64,000 bases of DNA, from assembly GCF_003254565.1 (NCBI RefSeq), contig NZ_QJRI01000166.1, forward strand, positions 1 to 64,000, in the 5' to 3' direction. Positions 1-7,626 of the stretch are shown in pieces. Source of the stretch: Flavobacterium nitrogenifigens. GTDB lineage: Bacteria; Bacteroidota; Bacteroidia; Flavobacteriales; Flavobacteriaceae. The position numbers were made by a program, and so were the translations under genes. Within the stretch, counting starts at the first letter, position 1, and every line of letters begins with the position of its first letter. The notes beneath the pieces were generated by a model. That model made no database searches. It was given only the letters and a program-made list of their open reading frames with translations, and had not been told where the DNA came from.

Positions 1-1
1 G

Positions 2-178
2 GATTATATACATTTAAATCCTGTAAGGGCAGGCTATGTGAATCGAGCATCAGAATATATTTATTCAAGTGCAAGCAATTATATTAATGATCAAGGATTG
101 TTAAATATAGAAATAGCAGATAATCCAATTGTAGATGTTTTGAATTTAAAATCTGTTTTTCGTGATAATCTTTATTAG
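2..178 (+). CDS. REP-associated tyrosine transposase (Y1/IS200-like), C-terminal fragment at window edge
   Basis: The open frame enters from the left edge and ends at a TAG at 176-178. The visible 58 residues contain YIHLNPVRAG, then a YSSASNY block and a hydrophobic tail, which is the C-terminal signature of the Y1 transposase family used by REP-associated tyrosine transposases (RAYTs). The catalytic HUH motif and the tyrosine lie outside the window, so activity cannot be judged. The REP-like palindromes that follow immediately support the RAYT reading, since these enzymes are typically flanked by the palindromes they act on. An ordinary IS200/IS605 TnpA is the alternative. Confidence 0.8.
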   Translation, partial: DYIHLNPVRAGYVNRASEYIYSSASNYINDQGLLNIEIADNPIVDVLNLKSVFRDNLY

Positions 179-189
179 TAATTTTGAAT

Positions 190-204
190 AAAGTCGGAGA
201 CTTT
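190..204. repeat. Short REP-like palindrome
   Basis: AAAGTCGGAGACTTT is a perfect 6-bp inverted repeat around a 3-bp centre, 12 bp past the transposase stop. The same core recurs at 1090-1104 and 1153-1167 and within the longer repeats nearby. Confidence 0.75.
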
Positions 205-241
205 TAGAAGTGAACGGTTTAATGGACTGTTGCATAAAAAA

Positions 242-300
242 GCGCAAAGTCGGAGACATTTGCGCAGCGCTAGTGAAGAACACTTTGCGGAGCAGGGGAT
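242..300 (+). repeat. REP-like element, copy 1
   Basis: The element begins with a stem GCGCAAA (242-248) paired with TTTGCGC (259-265) around a loop containing GTCGGAGACA. A conserved tail with GCTAGTGAAG and ACTTTGCGGAGC follows. It is nearly identical to 1205-1265 and related to 415-490, 994-1050 and 1862-1917. Confidence 0.8.
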
Positions 301-414
301 TTTAAATGAGCAGAAGACATAAAAATCAAAATGAATAAATGTATTTAATTGGTATTGGATTTAGTTTTAAAAGAAAAAACTTTTAGATATTTACGCTTAA
401 AAGAAACTGAGTTG

Positions 415-490
415 GCACAAAGTCGGTCCTGAAAGCTTTCGGGATTGTGCAGCGCTAGTGAAGAGTGAAGAACACTTTGCGGAGCGTGGG
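415..490 (+). repeat. REP-like element, variant copy with compensatory stem
   Basis: The stem here is GCACAA (415-420) with TTGTGC (445-450), so both arms differ from copy 1 in a matching way. The loop holds an extra small palindrome, GAAAGCTTTC. The conserved tail is present, with a short duplication (GAAGAGTGAAGAAC). Confidence 0.75.
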
Positions 491-558
491 GGGTAACTGT
501 AGCTGGTGGCACTGCGGAAGCTGTTAAACGAAAAGAAGATAAAGCAAATGGAAAATAA
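469..558 (+). pseudogene. Possible C-terminal remnant of a displaced toxin or Rhs-type protein
   Basis: A frame open from 469 (preceded by TGA at 466-468) runs through the end of the repeat and encodes a Gly/Ala-rich then Lys/Glu-rich tail, VTVAGGTAEAVKRKEDKANG followed by K, ending in TAA at 556-558. Its stop overlaps the ATG of the next gene by 11 bp (548-558). That arrangement is typical of toxin C-termini and their immunity genes. It has no start codon and no recognisable domain. It could equally be noncoding sequence that happens to be open. Confidence 0.3.
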
Positions 559-883
559 ATTGAAACTTATAAATAGATACAAAAATAGTTTAATATGGAT
601 TGTGATTATTTTATTGATGTTTTGGTTTTTAGGAATTAGACCTGAAATTAGAGTTTCTGAATTAAAAGAAAACGGTAAACTAACCAAAGCTTATTTATAC
701 GAAGTTAAAAGAGTTGGGTCTAAAGGAACTATTAGAGGCTTTTATAGATTTAAAGTAAATAATAATCTTTATGAAGGATTTTATGATAATGATAATTTAA
801 AAATATCTGATAGTATTGATATAATATATCTTCCTGATAATCCTGAACGTAATCAAGCAAAACAATTTGTAGAAGACTATTAA
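548..883 (+). CDS. Small membrane-anchored protein, possible orphan immunity protein (DUF3592-like)
   Basis: The start chosen is the ATG at 548. An earlier in-frame ATG at 506 falls just after the repeat and would add 14 residues. The product is about 111 aa. One transmembrane helix (about residues 14-30, rich in I, L, W and F) is followed by a soluble beta-rich part with GFYRFKVNNNLYEGF and IIYLPDNPERNQAKQF. The closing pattern of a hydrophobic strand then YLPDNPE resembles DUF3592-type proteins. The neighbours are REP-like repeats and the overlapping fragment at 469-558. An immunity role is inferred only from that overlap and from the small size; nothing in the protein proves it. Confidence 0.55.
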   Translation: MENKLKLINRYKNSLIWIVIILLMFWFLGIRPEIRVSELKENGKLTKAYLYEVKRVGSKGTIRGFYRFKVNNNLYEGFYDNDNLKISDSIDIIYLPDNPERNQAKQFVEDY

Positions 884-993
884 AAGGAAAAATAGGATGG
901 TATTTAAGGGCTAGTGATATGAGATTTTTGTATTTCTAGCGTATTGAAAAAGAATAATTGTTGAAAATAATTTGGTAAAGGATGAGTATTATC

Positions 994-1050
994 GCCCTGC
1001 TTTCCGAAGAGTTCCTTATGAAAAGCTGCACAAATGTCTCTGACTTTGCG
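994..1050 (-). repeat. REP-like element, inverted copy
   Basis: Read on the minus strand this gives CGCAAAGTCAGAGACATTTG, then TGCAGC and a tail ending in CTTCGGAAAGCAGGGC, which matches the plus-strand copies in order and spacing. Opposite orientations in one intergenic cluster resemble REP pairs (BIMEs). Confidence 0.7.
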
Positions 1051-1089
1051 TAATTTTTTTTGTAGTTATTAGAATTTTGATACCTCACA

Positions 1090-1167
1090 AAAGTCTCCGA
1101 CTTTTTCCGTTCATACCTTGTTAGAATTTTTTCATTAGGAATTTTTTGTTTTAAAGTCAGAGACTTT
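1090..1167. repeat. Two short palindromes of the AAAGTCnnnGACTTT class
   Basis: AAAGTCTCCGACTTT (1090-1104) is the exact reverse complement of the 190-204 copy. AAAGTCAGAGACTTT (1153-1167) differs in the centre only. The 409-bp gap between the two small genes (884-1291) holds only these elements and the longer repeats. Confidence 0.7.
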
Positions 1168-1204
1168 AAGAACGTGTATGTTTTTAAGTACATTTGTTTG
1201 AAAG

Positions 1205-1265
1205 GCGCAAAGTCGGAGACATTTGCGCAGCGCTAGTGAAGAACACTTTGCGGAGCGGGGGATTT
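1205..1265 (+). repeat. REP-like element, near-identical to copy 1
   Basis: GCGCAAAGTCGGAGACATTT and its GCGCAGCGCTAGTGAAG tail repeat the 242-300 element almost base for base. It stops about 27 bp before the next gene. Confidence 0.8.
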
Positions 1266-1291
1266 TATCCACTAATAGAATAATCTAGTAT

Positions 1292-1741
1292 ATGAAAATA
1301 AGGAAATCAATCTTAATAATTACGATACTTATGTTATTGTGTAACATAAGTTGCATAGGGCAATCAAATTCAAATGTTAAGTTTAATAATCATGAGAAAA
1401 TCCTATATGACAAAAAAATCAAAGAAGTAGTTGAAGTAAAAGGAGTTATTAGGGTTTATTTTAAAGATTCAATAACTCTTGTGCCTTTGAAAACGGAGAT
1501 TATTGTTTTAAAATTTATTACTCCTAAGGCTTCCTCGGGCTGTTCTACTAATTTTTCTTATCTTTATTCTAAAAAAAGTAAGCTAAATAAATTTCAGAGG
1601 AAAGTAAAAGAAGAATATTCAAGAAGAATTGATTCTATTTTCAAAGGGGGTAATTATGAATTTGAAAATAAGAATGATAACAATAAGGTAGTAAATAGGA
1701 AGTTAGACTTTACTTTCTTTTACAAAATTTTACCTAAATAG
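1292..1741 (+). CDS. Small predicted lipoprotein of unknown function
   Basis: The 149-aa product starts with a lysine/arginine-containing hydrophobic leader and a lipobox-like LLCNISC (Cys at about residue 21), so it is probably lipid-anchored. The mature part is Lys-rich with no motif I recognise. GCSTNFSYLYSKKSKLNKFQ lies near the middle. It follows a REP-like element just as the 548-883 gene does, which suggests cargo-like orphan genes sitting between repeats. Function unknown. Confidence 0.6.
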   Translation: MKIRKSILIITILMLLCNISCIGQSNSNVKFNNHEKILYDKKIKEVVEVKGVIRVYFKDSITLVPLKTEIIVLKFITPKASSGCSTNFSYLYSKKSKLNKFQRKVKEEYSRRIDSIFKGGNYEFENKNDNNKVVNRKLDFTFFYKILPK

Positions 1742-1745
1742 TTAT

Positions 1746-1784
1746 GGTAATGTATCAGGGTAATGTATCAGGGTAATGTATCAG
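1746..1784 (+). repeat. Three tandem 13-bp copies of GGTAATGTATCAG
   Basis: GGTAATGTATCAG is repeated three times without interruption, starting 4 bp after the lipoprotein stop. The unit resembles the motif GGTAATATAGTATCAG found upstream of several genes in this window, minus the three bases ATA. Confidence 0.8.
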
Positions 1785-1861
1785 ATGTGTTGGTGGTTAA
1801 TTATTGCCTCTAACATTTACAGAAAATCAGATGTTTATATTAATATCGCATAAAAATTAAA

Positions 1862-1917
1862 CCCCCGCTCTCCGAAGAGTTCAACTGAAAAGCTGCGAAA
1901 ATCACATTTGCGCAGCA
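1862..1917 (-). repeat. REP-like element, diverged inverted copy
   Basis: The minus strand carries GCTGCGCAAATGTGATTTTC and a tail ending CTCTTCGGAGAGCGGGGG, a diverged relative of 994-1050. It lies between the small lipoprotein gene and the bioB terminator. Confidence 0.6.
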
Positions 1918-1940
1918 AAAGAAAAGTTTTTTACAAAAAA

Positions 1941-1984
1941 AAAACTGCACGATTCTGAAAGCTTTCAAAATTGTGCAGTTTTAC
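1941..1984 (-). terminator. Long hairpin downstream of bioB
   Basis: The arms AAAACTGCAC (1941-1950) and GTGCAGTTTT (1973-1982) close an inner, nearly palindromic segment containing GAAAGCTTTC. On the minus strand the stem is followed by a run of T from the plus-strand A tract at 1935-1944, as expected for a bioB terminator. The inner palindrome is shared with the REP-like copy at 415-490. Confidence 0.7.
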
Positions 1985-2012
1985 GGGCTATAAAGGGTGA
2001 TAAAAATTTGTT

Positions 2013-3002
2013 TTAGACTATCGAACAAGCGCTTTTATTTTCTTTTACCAAAGGCTTAAGTCCAAGATTTTGAAACATTTGCATGTCTTCTGAAAGTCCT
2101 GGATTTGGTGTTACCAATAAAGTTTCGCGCTCTCCTGTAAAGATAGAATTGGCGCCTGCCATAAAACACCAGGCTTGTTCTTCTTCGGTCATTTCGATCC
2201 GTCCGGCGCTTAAACGAACAATAGAAGCAGGCATAACAATACGCGCTGTAGCTATCATTCGAACCATATCCCAAATAGGCACTTTCGGATTGTTTTCTAA
2301 AGGCGTTCCTTTTACTCTTGCCAAGGCATTTACTGGAACAGATTCAGGGTGTACAGGCATGGTTGCTAAGGTTAATAGCATAGAAACTCTATCGCCATTA
2401 GATTCTCCAAGACCAATGATTCCGCCCGAACAAACCGTGATTCCTGCTTTTCTGACGTTGTTGATAGTGTCAAGACGTTGGTCAAACTTACGCGTGCTTA
2501 TTATTTCATCATAATAACTTTCAGATGTATCCAAATTATGGTTGTAAGCATACAAACCTGCTTCTTGAAGACGCACCGCTTGTTCTTCGGTAAGCATTCC
2601 TAGTGTGCAACAAACTTCTAAACCAAGATCGTTTACACCTTTTACCATTTCAATAACACGGTCAAAATCTTTGTTATCACGAACTTCGCGCCAAGCGGCA
2701 GCCATACAAAAACGAGAAGAACCGCCATCTTTCGCTTTTTGCGCATGTTCTAATACTTTTTCTGTCGGAAGTAGCGCCTGCACTTTGATATCGGTATGAT
2801 AACGCGCTGCTTGTCCGCAATATGAACAGTCTTCTGGACAACCGCCTGTTTTTACAGAAAGCAATGTGCAAACCTGTATTTCTGAAGGTTTGTGCCATTC
2901 TCTATGTACAGTTGCTGCCTGATAAACCAATTCTAAAAGAGGCTGATCGTAGATAGCTTGAATTTCTTCTTTTTTCCAGTCGTGTCTAATTTGAGTGTTC
3001 AT
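2013..3002 (-). CDS. bioB: Biotin synthase
   Basis: This 329-aa radical SAM enzyme inserts sulfur into dethiobiotin in the last step of biotin synthesis in the cytoplasm. The radical SAM cysteines are seen in [12 protein letters not shown] (C55, C59, C62), followed by AARYHT, both characteristic of BioB. The conserved NHNLDTS and GGIIGLGE stretches and the auxiliary-cluster arginine region (IVRLSAGR) are also present. Length is normal for the family. It stands alone here, without bioA, bioD or bioF beside it. A promoter with -7 and -33 elements sits just upstream, and the hairpin at 1941-1984 ends the transcript. Confidence 0.97.
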   Translation of the reverse strand: MNTQIRHDWKKEEIQAIYDQPLLELVYQAATVHREWHKPSEIQVCTLLSVKTGGCPEDCSYCGQAARYHTDIKVQALLPTEKVLEHAQKAKDGGSSRFCMAAAWREVRDNKDFDRVIEMVKGVNDLGLEVCCTLGMLTEEQAVRLQEAGLYAYNHNLDTSESYYDEIISTRKFDQRLDTINNVRKAGITVCSGGIIGLGESNGDRVSMLLTLATMPVHPESVPVNALARVKGTPLENNPKVPIWDMVRMIATARIVMPASIVRLSAGRIEMTEEEQAWCFMAGANSIFTGERETLLVTPNPGLSEDMQMFQNLGLKPLVKENKSACSIV

Positions 3003-3032
3003 TTATTTTGATATGCTTTAATGATTTTGGAT

Positions 3033-3061
3033 CAAATGTATTATTTTACTGTATCATCAAA
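3033..3061 (-). promoter_or_regulatory. bioB promoter
   Basis: On the minus strand TACATTTG (3033-3040) fits the Bacteroidota -7 consensus TAnnTTTG. A TTTG element (3058-3061) lies 17 bp upstream. The 5' leader would be about 25 nt. Confidence 0.6.
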
Positions 3062-3149
3062 ATGTACCACTTTTTATATTTTGGGTAGACCGGTTAAAAA
3101 TAGTCTATCAAAATTTATGTATTTCTACGGATATATTTTATACGTAGAA

Positions 3150-3965
3150 TCTGCGAAAGAAAAATTCTATAGGTAAAATTATCTCTCGCAGATCTCGCAG
3201 ATTTAGCAGATTTTTTTGTTTAGATCTATTGATAATAACAAACAAATCTCCTTGATATACTGGGTGTAGACGCACTGCGGTGCGTCTCTACAGATATGCT
3301 TTGTGTATAAATTAATCTGTGTGGATCTGTTTAATTCTGCGAGAGAAAAATTCTATAGGTAAAATTATCTCTCGCAGATCTCGCAGATTTAGCAGATTTT
3401 TTTGTTTAAATCTATTGATAATAACAAACAAATCTCCTTGATATTGGGCGTAGACGCACTGCGGTGCGTCTCTACAGATATGCTTTGTGGATAAATTAAT
3501 CTGTGTAGATCTGTTTAATTCTGCGAGAGAAAAATTCTATAGGTAAAATTATCTCCCGCAGATCTCGCAGATTTAGCAGATTTTTTTTGTTTAAATCTAT
3601 TGATAGTAACAAACAAATCTCCTAGATATACTGGGCGTAGACGCACAGCGGTGCGTCTCTGCAGATATGCTTTATGTATAAATTAATCTATGTAGATCTG
3701 TTTAAATCTGCGAGAGAAAAATTCTATAGGTAAAATTATCTCTCGCAGATTTAGCAGATTTAGCAGATTTTTTTGTTTAAATCTATTGATAATAACAAAC
3801 AAATCTCCTTGATATACTGGGCGTAGACGCACTGCGGTGCGTCTCTACAGATATGCTTTGCGGATAAATTAATCTGTGTAGATCTGTTTAAATCTGCGAG
3901 AGAAAAAAAAGTAAAAATGGCTCTCGCAGATTTAGCAGATTTAGCAGATTTGTATCTGCATAAAG
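3150..3965. repeat. Four tandem copies of a repeat of about 186 bp plus a truncated fifth
   Basis: Units begin with TCTGCGAGAGAAAAATTCTA at 3150 (variant), 3336, 3520, 3707 and 3893, giving periods of 186, 184, 187 and 186 bp. Each full unit contains the palindrome AGACGCACTGCGGTGCGTCT and the phrase GCAGATTTAGCAGATTTTTT. The units are nearly identical with scattered point changes. The block fills the gap between bioB and the next locus (3003-4039). No ORF of interest is seen in it. Related sequence recurs at 15880-16060 and 35210-35600. Confidence 0.9.
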
Positions 3966-3980
3966 AACTATTTAAAAAAA

Positions 3981-4009
3981 CAAACCTCCAAGTATATTTT
4001 GGAGGTTTG
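3981..4009 (-). terminator. Terminator of the minus-strand glycan operon
   Basis: CAAACCTCCAA pairs with TTGGAGGTTTG around a short AT loop. On the minus strand it is followed by a run of seven T. It lies 30 bp past the stop of the 4040-6049 gene. Confidence 0.8.
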
Positions 4010-4039
4010 CATCAAAAAACAATAATTCAAAAAAAAAAA

Positions 4040-6049
4040 TTATAACTTAATATTTATGGTATTACCATCTTTAATAACCTTGTTGATTGTTAGCTTTTTT
4101 CCATCAGTTATTTTTAACTTTAGATTTTTGCCGGCTCTTTCAACTGTAATATCAAAATCACGTTCAAAAGCATGAATACGCTTTAATTTCATAGTAGACC
4201 AAGATTTAGGAAGTCTTGGCGTAAAATCGAAACTGTGCAAGCCTGTCGGACGAATACCAAACAAACCTTCTGTAAAAATTCGGCAATACAAACCGCTTTC
4301 AGCCGAAAGATGACGCTGGTCGCCTTCTGGATAGGCTTCTACAGGATAAGGAACGTGATCACCCAGTAGACGTCGGTTAGAATAATAATGCAAGAAATCG
4401 AGTGCTTTATCTGTTTCGCCAGCTGCAAGAACTCCTCTTAAAGCATACAAAGTAGAACGATCCCAGAATATTTTATCGCCGGCAACACTTGCAAGACCAT
4501 CTTTAGTCCATAATCTCGAAGAAAATAATGCGTCTATTGTTCCATCTTTTCGGTCATAAATGCCCATGGTAAGCGGGGTACAAATCCAAGCTCTTAAAAC
4601 ATCATTTTCTTTGTAATATTTATAAGTTTCAAAACCTTCCACTTTAGCTCCAAAATACTTTTCGATAGCCGTTCTTAGCTTTTCAGCTTCGGCTTTATAT
4701 GCTTTAAGCTGTGTTTCGTTTTTTTCTAAAACTTTACCTAGGTAAACAGCAGAATTTAAGGCGTCATAATATAAAGAAGAAGTATTAAGATTGGCTTTTC
4801 CTGCAGGAAGACGTCCTTCTAGCTCATCAGAATCTGAAGCCACTACGCCGTCAGCATTTATTTTTCTGCGGCAATATTCTAAGCACCATTCAATTAATGG
4901 CCATAATTGTTTTGCTTCATCTACATTTCCTCTCGAAAGCGCATAACGTGCAGCTCCATAAGCAATCATAGCACCATCTCCGCGATCTCCTGCGCCTGCC
5001 CAAATATCTGTTCCTTCAGCAACTATAGAACTCGGAATAGGTTTGTAATCTTTGTTCATGAATTTTGCGAATTGTAGATAGGCATTTAACGAAGCTTCAT
5101 TTCCATATTCGTAACCTAAATATGGAAAAAACGGACCAATATATTCCGCCTGATCATTTGCCCAAATAGCAGCGTAATACGATTCTCCGCCAGGCCCATG
5201 CATTGGACCGCCTTTGGTTTCAAAAATACTTTCTGCTGCTCTTATTTTCGCGAAAGCAAATTCGGTATTCAAAACCTGATCTGGCGTTTCCAAAATCAAT
5301 TTACTCCATATTTCACTGATCAATTCTAAACGTTTGTTTTTTTCTTCTTCGGCATTTACAGCAGGAACTGTTTCGTTTGCTTTCACACCTGAATAGATAA
5401 CAGAAAAACTAACCGTTTCATTTGGTTTCAGATTAAAACTTCCGTTATTAATAAGATCTGCATGAATACTGTAACTACCTTCAGTTCCCTTTGCTGGATC
5501 TGTGGCATAAACCGCATTCGATTTTGGAATTTCTACAATACAGTTTTTATCAGAGCTGTTTTTAATGGTATAGATTTCATTATAAACGGATAAAGCTGTA
5601 GAAGGAAAAAACTGTCTTGTAAGTTCAAGTTTGTCTGTCTTGCTTTTCACCAATAATGTTCCGTTTAAGGTTAAAGAAACTGTTTTTTCTGCTGGAATTG
5701 GTTTGTAATTTACTGTAACAAGATCAAAAGCATCCTGCGCAAACTGACGCGTTAAACTCGCATGCGTATTATTCGGAATGGTTCTCAGCATTGGCCAGAC
5801 TAAACTGCGTGTAGCATGAAATGAACCATCAGCCGCGACGCCATATCTCAGAACGCAAGAGATTCTTTTACCGCTCATTTCGATATGATCATCATGCGGA
5901 ATTGTACTGTTTATTTGCCAAGAAATAGAACCGTCGGTATTAATTTGCCAACGTTGGTCTTCCTGCGAAAATGCTGTATTTGCCATAAAGCATAAAGCAA
6001 TAAGGACAAACAAAATTGGTTTAAGTTTTTTTCTAGAAGATATCTTCAT
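4040..6049 (-). CDS. Secreted six-hairpin glycosidase-like protein, family unassigned
   Basis: The 669-aa product starts with a signal peptide (residues 1-28, ending NTAFSQ). A beta-sandwich-like N-terminal region (about 30-255) precedes an (alpha/alpha)6-type region (about 265-640). The latter has GGPMHGPGGESYYAAIWAND, GDRGDGAMIAYGAARYALSR, DSDELEGRLPAGKANL and a C-terminal LFGIRPTGLHSFDF, all typical of six-hairpin glycosidases such as the GH65/78/95 and debranching-enzyme C-domain relatives. I cannot assign a CAZy family. Acidic residues in WANDQAEY and DSDELEG are candidate catalytic positions. It is the last gene of the operon SusC-SusD-6106-4040, so it probably acts on the glycan captured by that SusCD pair. 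Substrate unknown. Confidence 0.75.
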   Translation of the reverse strand: MKISSRKKLKPILFVLIALCFMANTAFSQEDQRWQINTDGSISWQINSTIPHDDHIEMSGKRISCVLRYGVAADGSFHATRSLVWPMLRTIPNNTHASLTRQFAQDAFDLVTVNYKPIPAEKTVSLTLNGTLLVKSKTDKLELTRQFFPSTALSVYNEIYTIKNSSDKNCIVEIPKSNAVYATDPAKGTEGSYSIHADLINNGSFNLKPNETVSFSVIYSGVKANETVPAVNAEEEKNKRLELISEIWSKLILETPDQVLNTEFAFAKIRAAESIFETKGGPMHGPGGESYYAAIWANDQAEYIGPFFPYLGYEYGNEASLNAYLQFAKFMNKDYKPIPSSIVAEGTDIWAGAGDRGDGAMIAYGAARYALSRGNVDEAKQLWPLIEWCLEYCRRKINADGVVASDSDELEGRLPAGKANLNTSSLYYDALNSAVYLGKVLEKNETQLKAYKAEAEKLRTAIEKYFGAKVEGFETYKYYKENDVLRAWICTPLTMGIYDRKDGTIDALFSSRLWTKDGLASVAGDKIFWDRSTLYALRGVLAAGETDKALDFLHYYSNRRLLGDHVPYPVEAYPEGDQRHLSAESGLYCRIFTEGLFGIRPTGLHSFDFTPRLPKSWSTMKLKRIHAFERDFDITVERAGKNLKLKITDGKKLTINKVIKDGNTINIKL

Positions 6050-6105
6050 AGCGTTTTAATTTTAAATTGTGTCCATTGTATTAGTAGTACATTGAACGAG
6101 TTGTT

Positions 6106-7539
6106 TTAGCGAGAGGCTGCCGTTATTTTCTGGCCAGGATTCACACGAATTGTAATAGCAGTGTAGGGATTTCCCTTGTTGTCCTTTTCATGAATTACGG
6201 CAGCTTTTTTATCATTTATAAAAATGGAATTGTAATTTCCAGTAAACATAGCTTTCCATTCTATAAATTTTTCGCCTTTGTTGTGTAGTGTTGTTGTTTG
6301 GTTTTTGTGTTTTACAGCTAATGTTGTCTGTAACACGGGTAAATTGTCGACCTCAGAAATGCTATCTTTTTTTCCTCGATTTACTGTTGTTATTGTTTTT
6401 TTTGATGCATCTGGCTCTATTCCCATATAACCATGTATGATGCCTTCAATTACGCCGTATGAAACTTCTGGATATTCTCTTCTTTTGGTTTCAAGGGCTG
6501 TTAAGTGTAAAATGTATTCGTATGCTTTGTCTTCGTAACCATATTTATATAATAAAAAAGGGAGATAAGAGGCGTTTTCTACATTGCTTTTGGAAGAAAG
6601 AATGTTCTTAATTGTTTTTTCAGTTCTGTCTTTATTTGTTAAAGCATCAAACCATAATAAAAATAGTTCTCCAAAATCTTTGCTGAATTTACCGTCGGTG
6701 GTATAAATTACATTATAAGCCGAAGCGTTTTGATCCCACCAGATTTGTTCTATCTGTTCTTGGTATTGTATTGCTTTTTTCTCAAAGAAAGCTGCTTTTT
6801 CAAATTGCCCTTTTTCTTTTAAAATAGAAGAATAGGTAAGCAATCCTCTATAAATGGCTGCAACCAAATCTACCCCCATTTTTAAGCCTGGAATGCCTTC
6901 AGAATAAGAAGCCAAACCTCGACATTTATGAAAATCGTCTTTTATATTGAATGGAGCAGGAGAGTTTACAAATTCTGGTCTTGTTAGTAGAGAATCGGCT
7001 TGTAAAACCCAACGTTCTATATATGCTGTTGAAGATTTTTCGAAGAAATTTTCAAACTCAGGATTTTTGATATAATCTTCGTCGCCTGTCCATAAATACA
7101 ATCTCCAGCAGGCAAATATGACATCAAAATTGCTGTTGAGATTGTACCAGAATTCTTTATCGCTTCTGTAATCTTCAGGAGCTGGTTTTCCATATTTATT
7201 AATTTCCCAGTAAGAACACCAATCCTTACTTTCTGAAATGTTTTTAGCAAATAGCGAAAGCATATTTTTGTTTTCCTTACTAAGTCCAAGGATTTCTGCG
7301 CCAATGCTCTGATGAGATACATCGCGCATGCAAAATGCAGATCGAGAAGGCAGAGCCGCTTCATACCAAGGCCCAACAGGATCATTCGAATCTCCTTTAT
7401 AGCTCAACGCCATACTTTTGGCACGCTCAAAAGCCAGCTGAAGTGCTGGATCTGAAGATTTAAAAGTAACGGTTTCTTGACTATATGCGTGCAAAAAGAA
7501 ACAGCAATTGGCCAGTAGAACTAAAAAATGATTTTTCAT
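6106..7539 (-). CDS. Secreted six-hairpin glycosidase-like protein, second family, unassigned
   Basis: The 477-aa product has a signal peptide (residues 1-20, ending HAYSQ). DPVGPWYEAALPSRSAFCMR followed by DVSHQSIGAEILGL near residues 56-90 resembles the substrate-binding start of (alpha/alpha)6 glycosidases. WCSYWEINKYGKPAPEDYRS and the aromatic-rich FWYNLNSNFDVIFACWRLYL follow. The C-terminal 80 residues look like a small beta domain. It lies 87 bp after SusD and 56 bp before the 4040-6049 gene, in the same direction. The two probably act on the same glycan. No family or specificity is assigned; it could also be a non-catalytic paralogue. Confidence 0.65.
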   Translation of the reverse strand: MKNHFLVLLANCCFFLHAYSQETVTFKSSDPALQLAFERAKSMALSYKGDSNDPVGPWYEAALPSRSAFCMRDVSHQSIGAEILGLSKENKNMLSLFAKNISESKDWCSYWEINKYGKPAPEDYRSDKEFWYNLNSNFDVIFACWRLYLWTGDEDYIKNPEFENFFEKSSTAYIERWVLQADSLLTRPEFVNSPAPFNIKDDFHKCRGLASYSEGIPGLKMGVDLVAAIYRGLLTYSSILKEKGQFEKAAFFEKKAIQYQEQIEQIWWDQNASAYNVIYTTDGKFSKDFGELFLLWFDALTNKDRTEKTIKNILSSKSNVENASYLPFLLYKYGYEDKAYEYILHLTALETKRREYPEVSYGVIEGIIHGYMGIEPDASKKTITTVNRGKKDSISEVDNLPVLQTTLAVKHKNQTTTLHNKGEKFIEWKAMFTGNYNSIFINDKKAAVIHEKDNKGNPYTAITIRVNPGQKITAASR

Positions 7540-7578
7540 AAAGCTATTTTCGATTTGGATTGATGTAAATACATTTTA

Positions 7579-7612
7579 AAGCAAACCCATCGCCCTTAGA
7601 TGGGTTTGCTTA
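7579..7612 (-). terminator. Intra-operon hairpin after SusD
   Basis: AAGCAAACCCATC pairs with GATGGGTTTGCTT around a 7-bp loop. Only a weak T-rich tract follows on the minus strand. It may act as a partial terminator or an mRNA stabiliser, lowering expression of the two hydrolases relative to SusCD. Confidence 0.6.
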
Positions 7613-7626
7613 ATTGATTATAGTTT

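Noticed and set aside
936-1193. 85-aa open frame on the minus strand
   Set aside because: It runs through REP-like palindromes in the repeat cluster, and its repeated KSETFV words are translations of those repeats.
2083-2514. 143-aa open frame on the plus strand opposite bioB
   Set aside because: It is antisense to a clear biotin synthase; no family features, no start context.
3150-3965. CRISPR array
   Set aside because: Units are about 186 bp and conserved throughout, with no short repeats separated by unique spacers and no cas genes.
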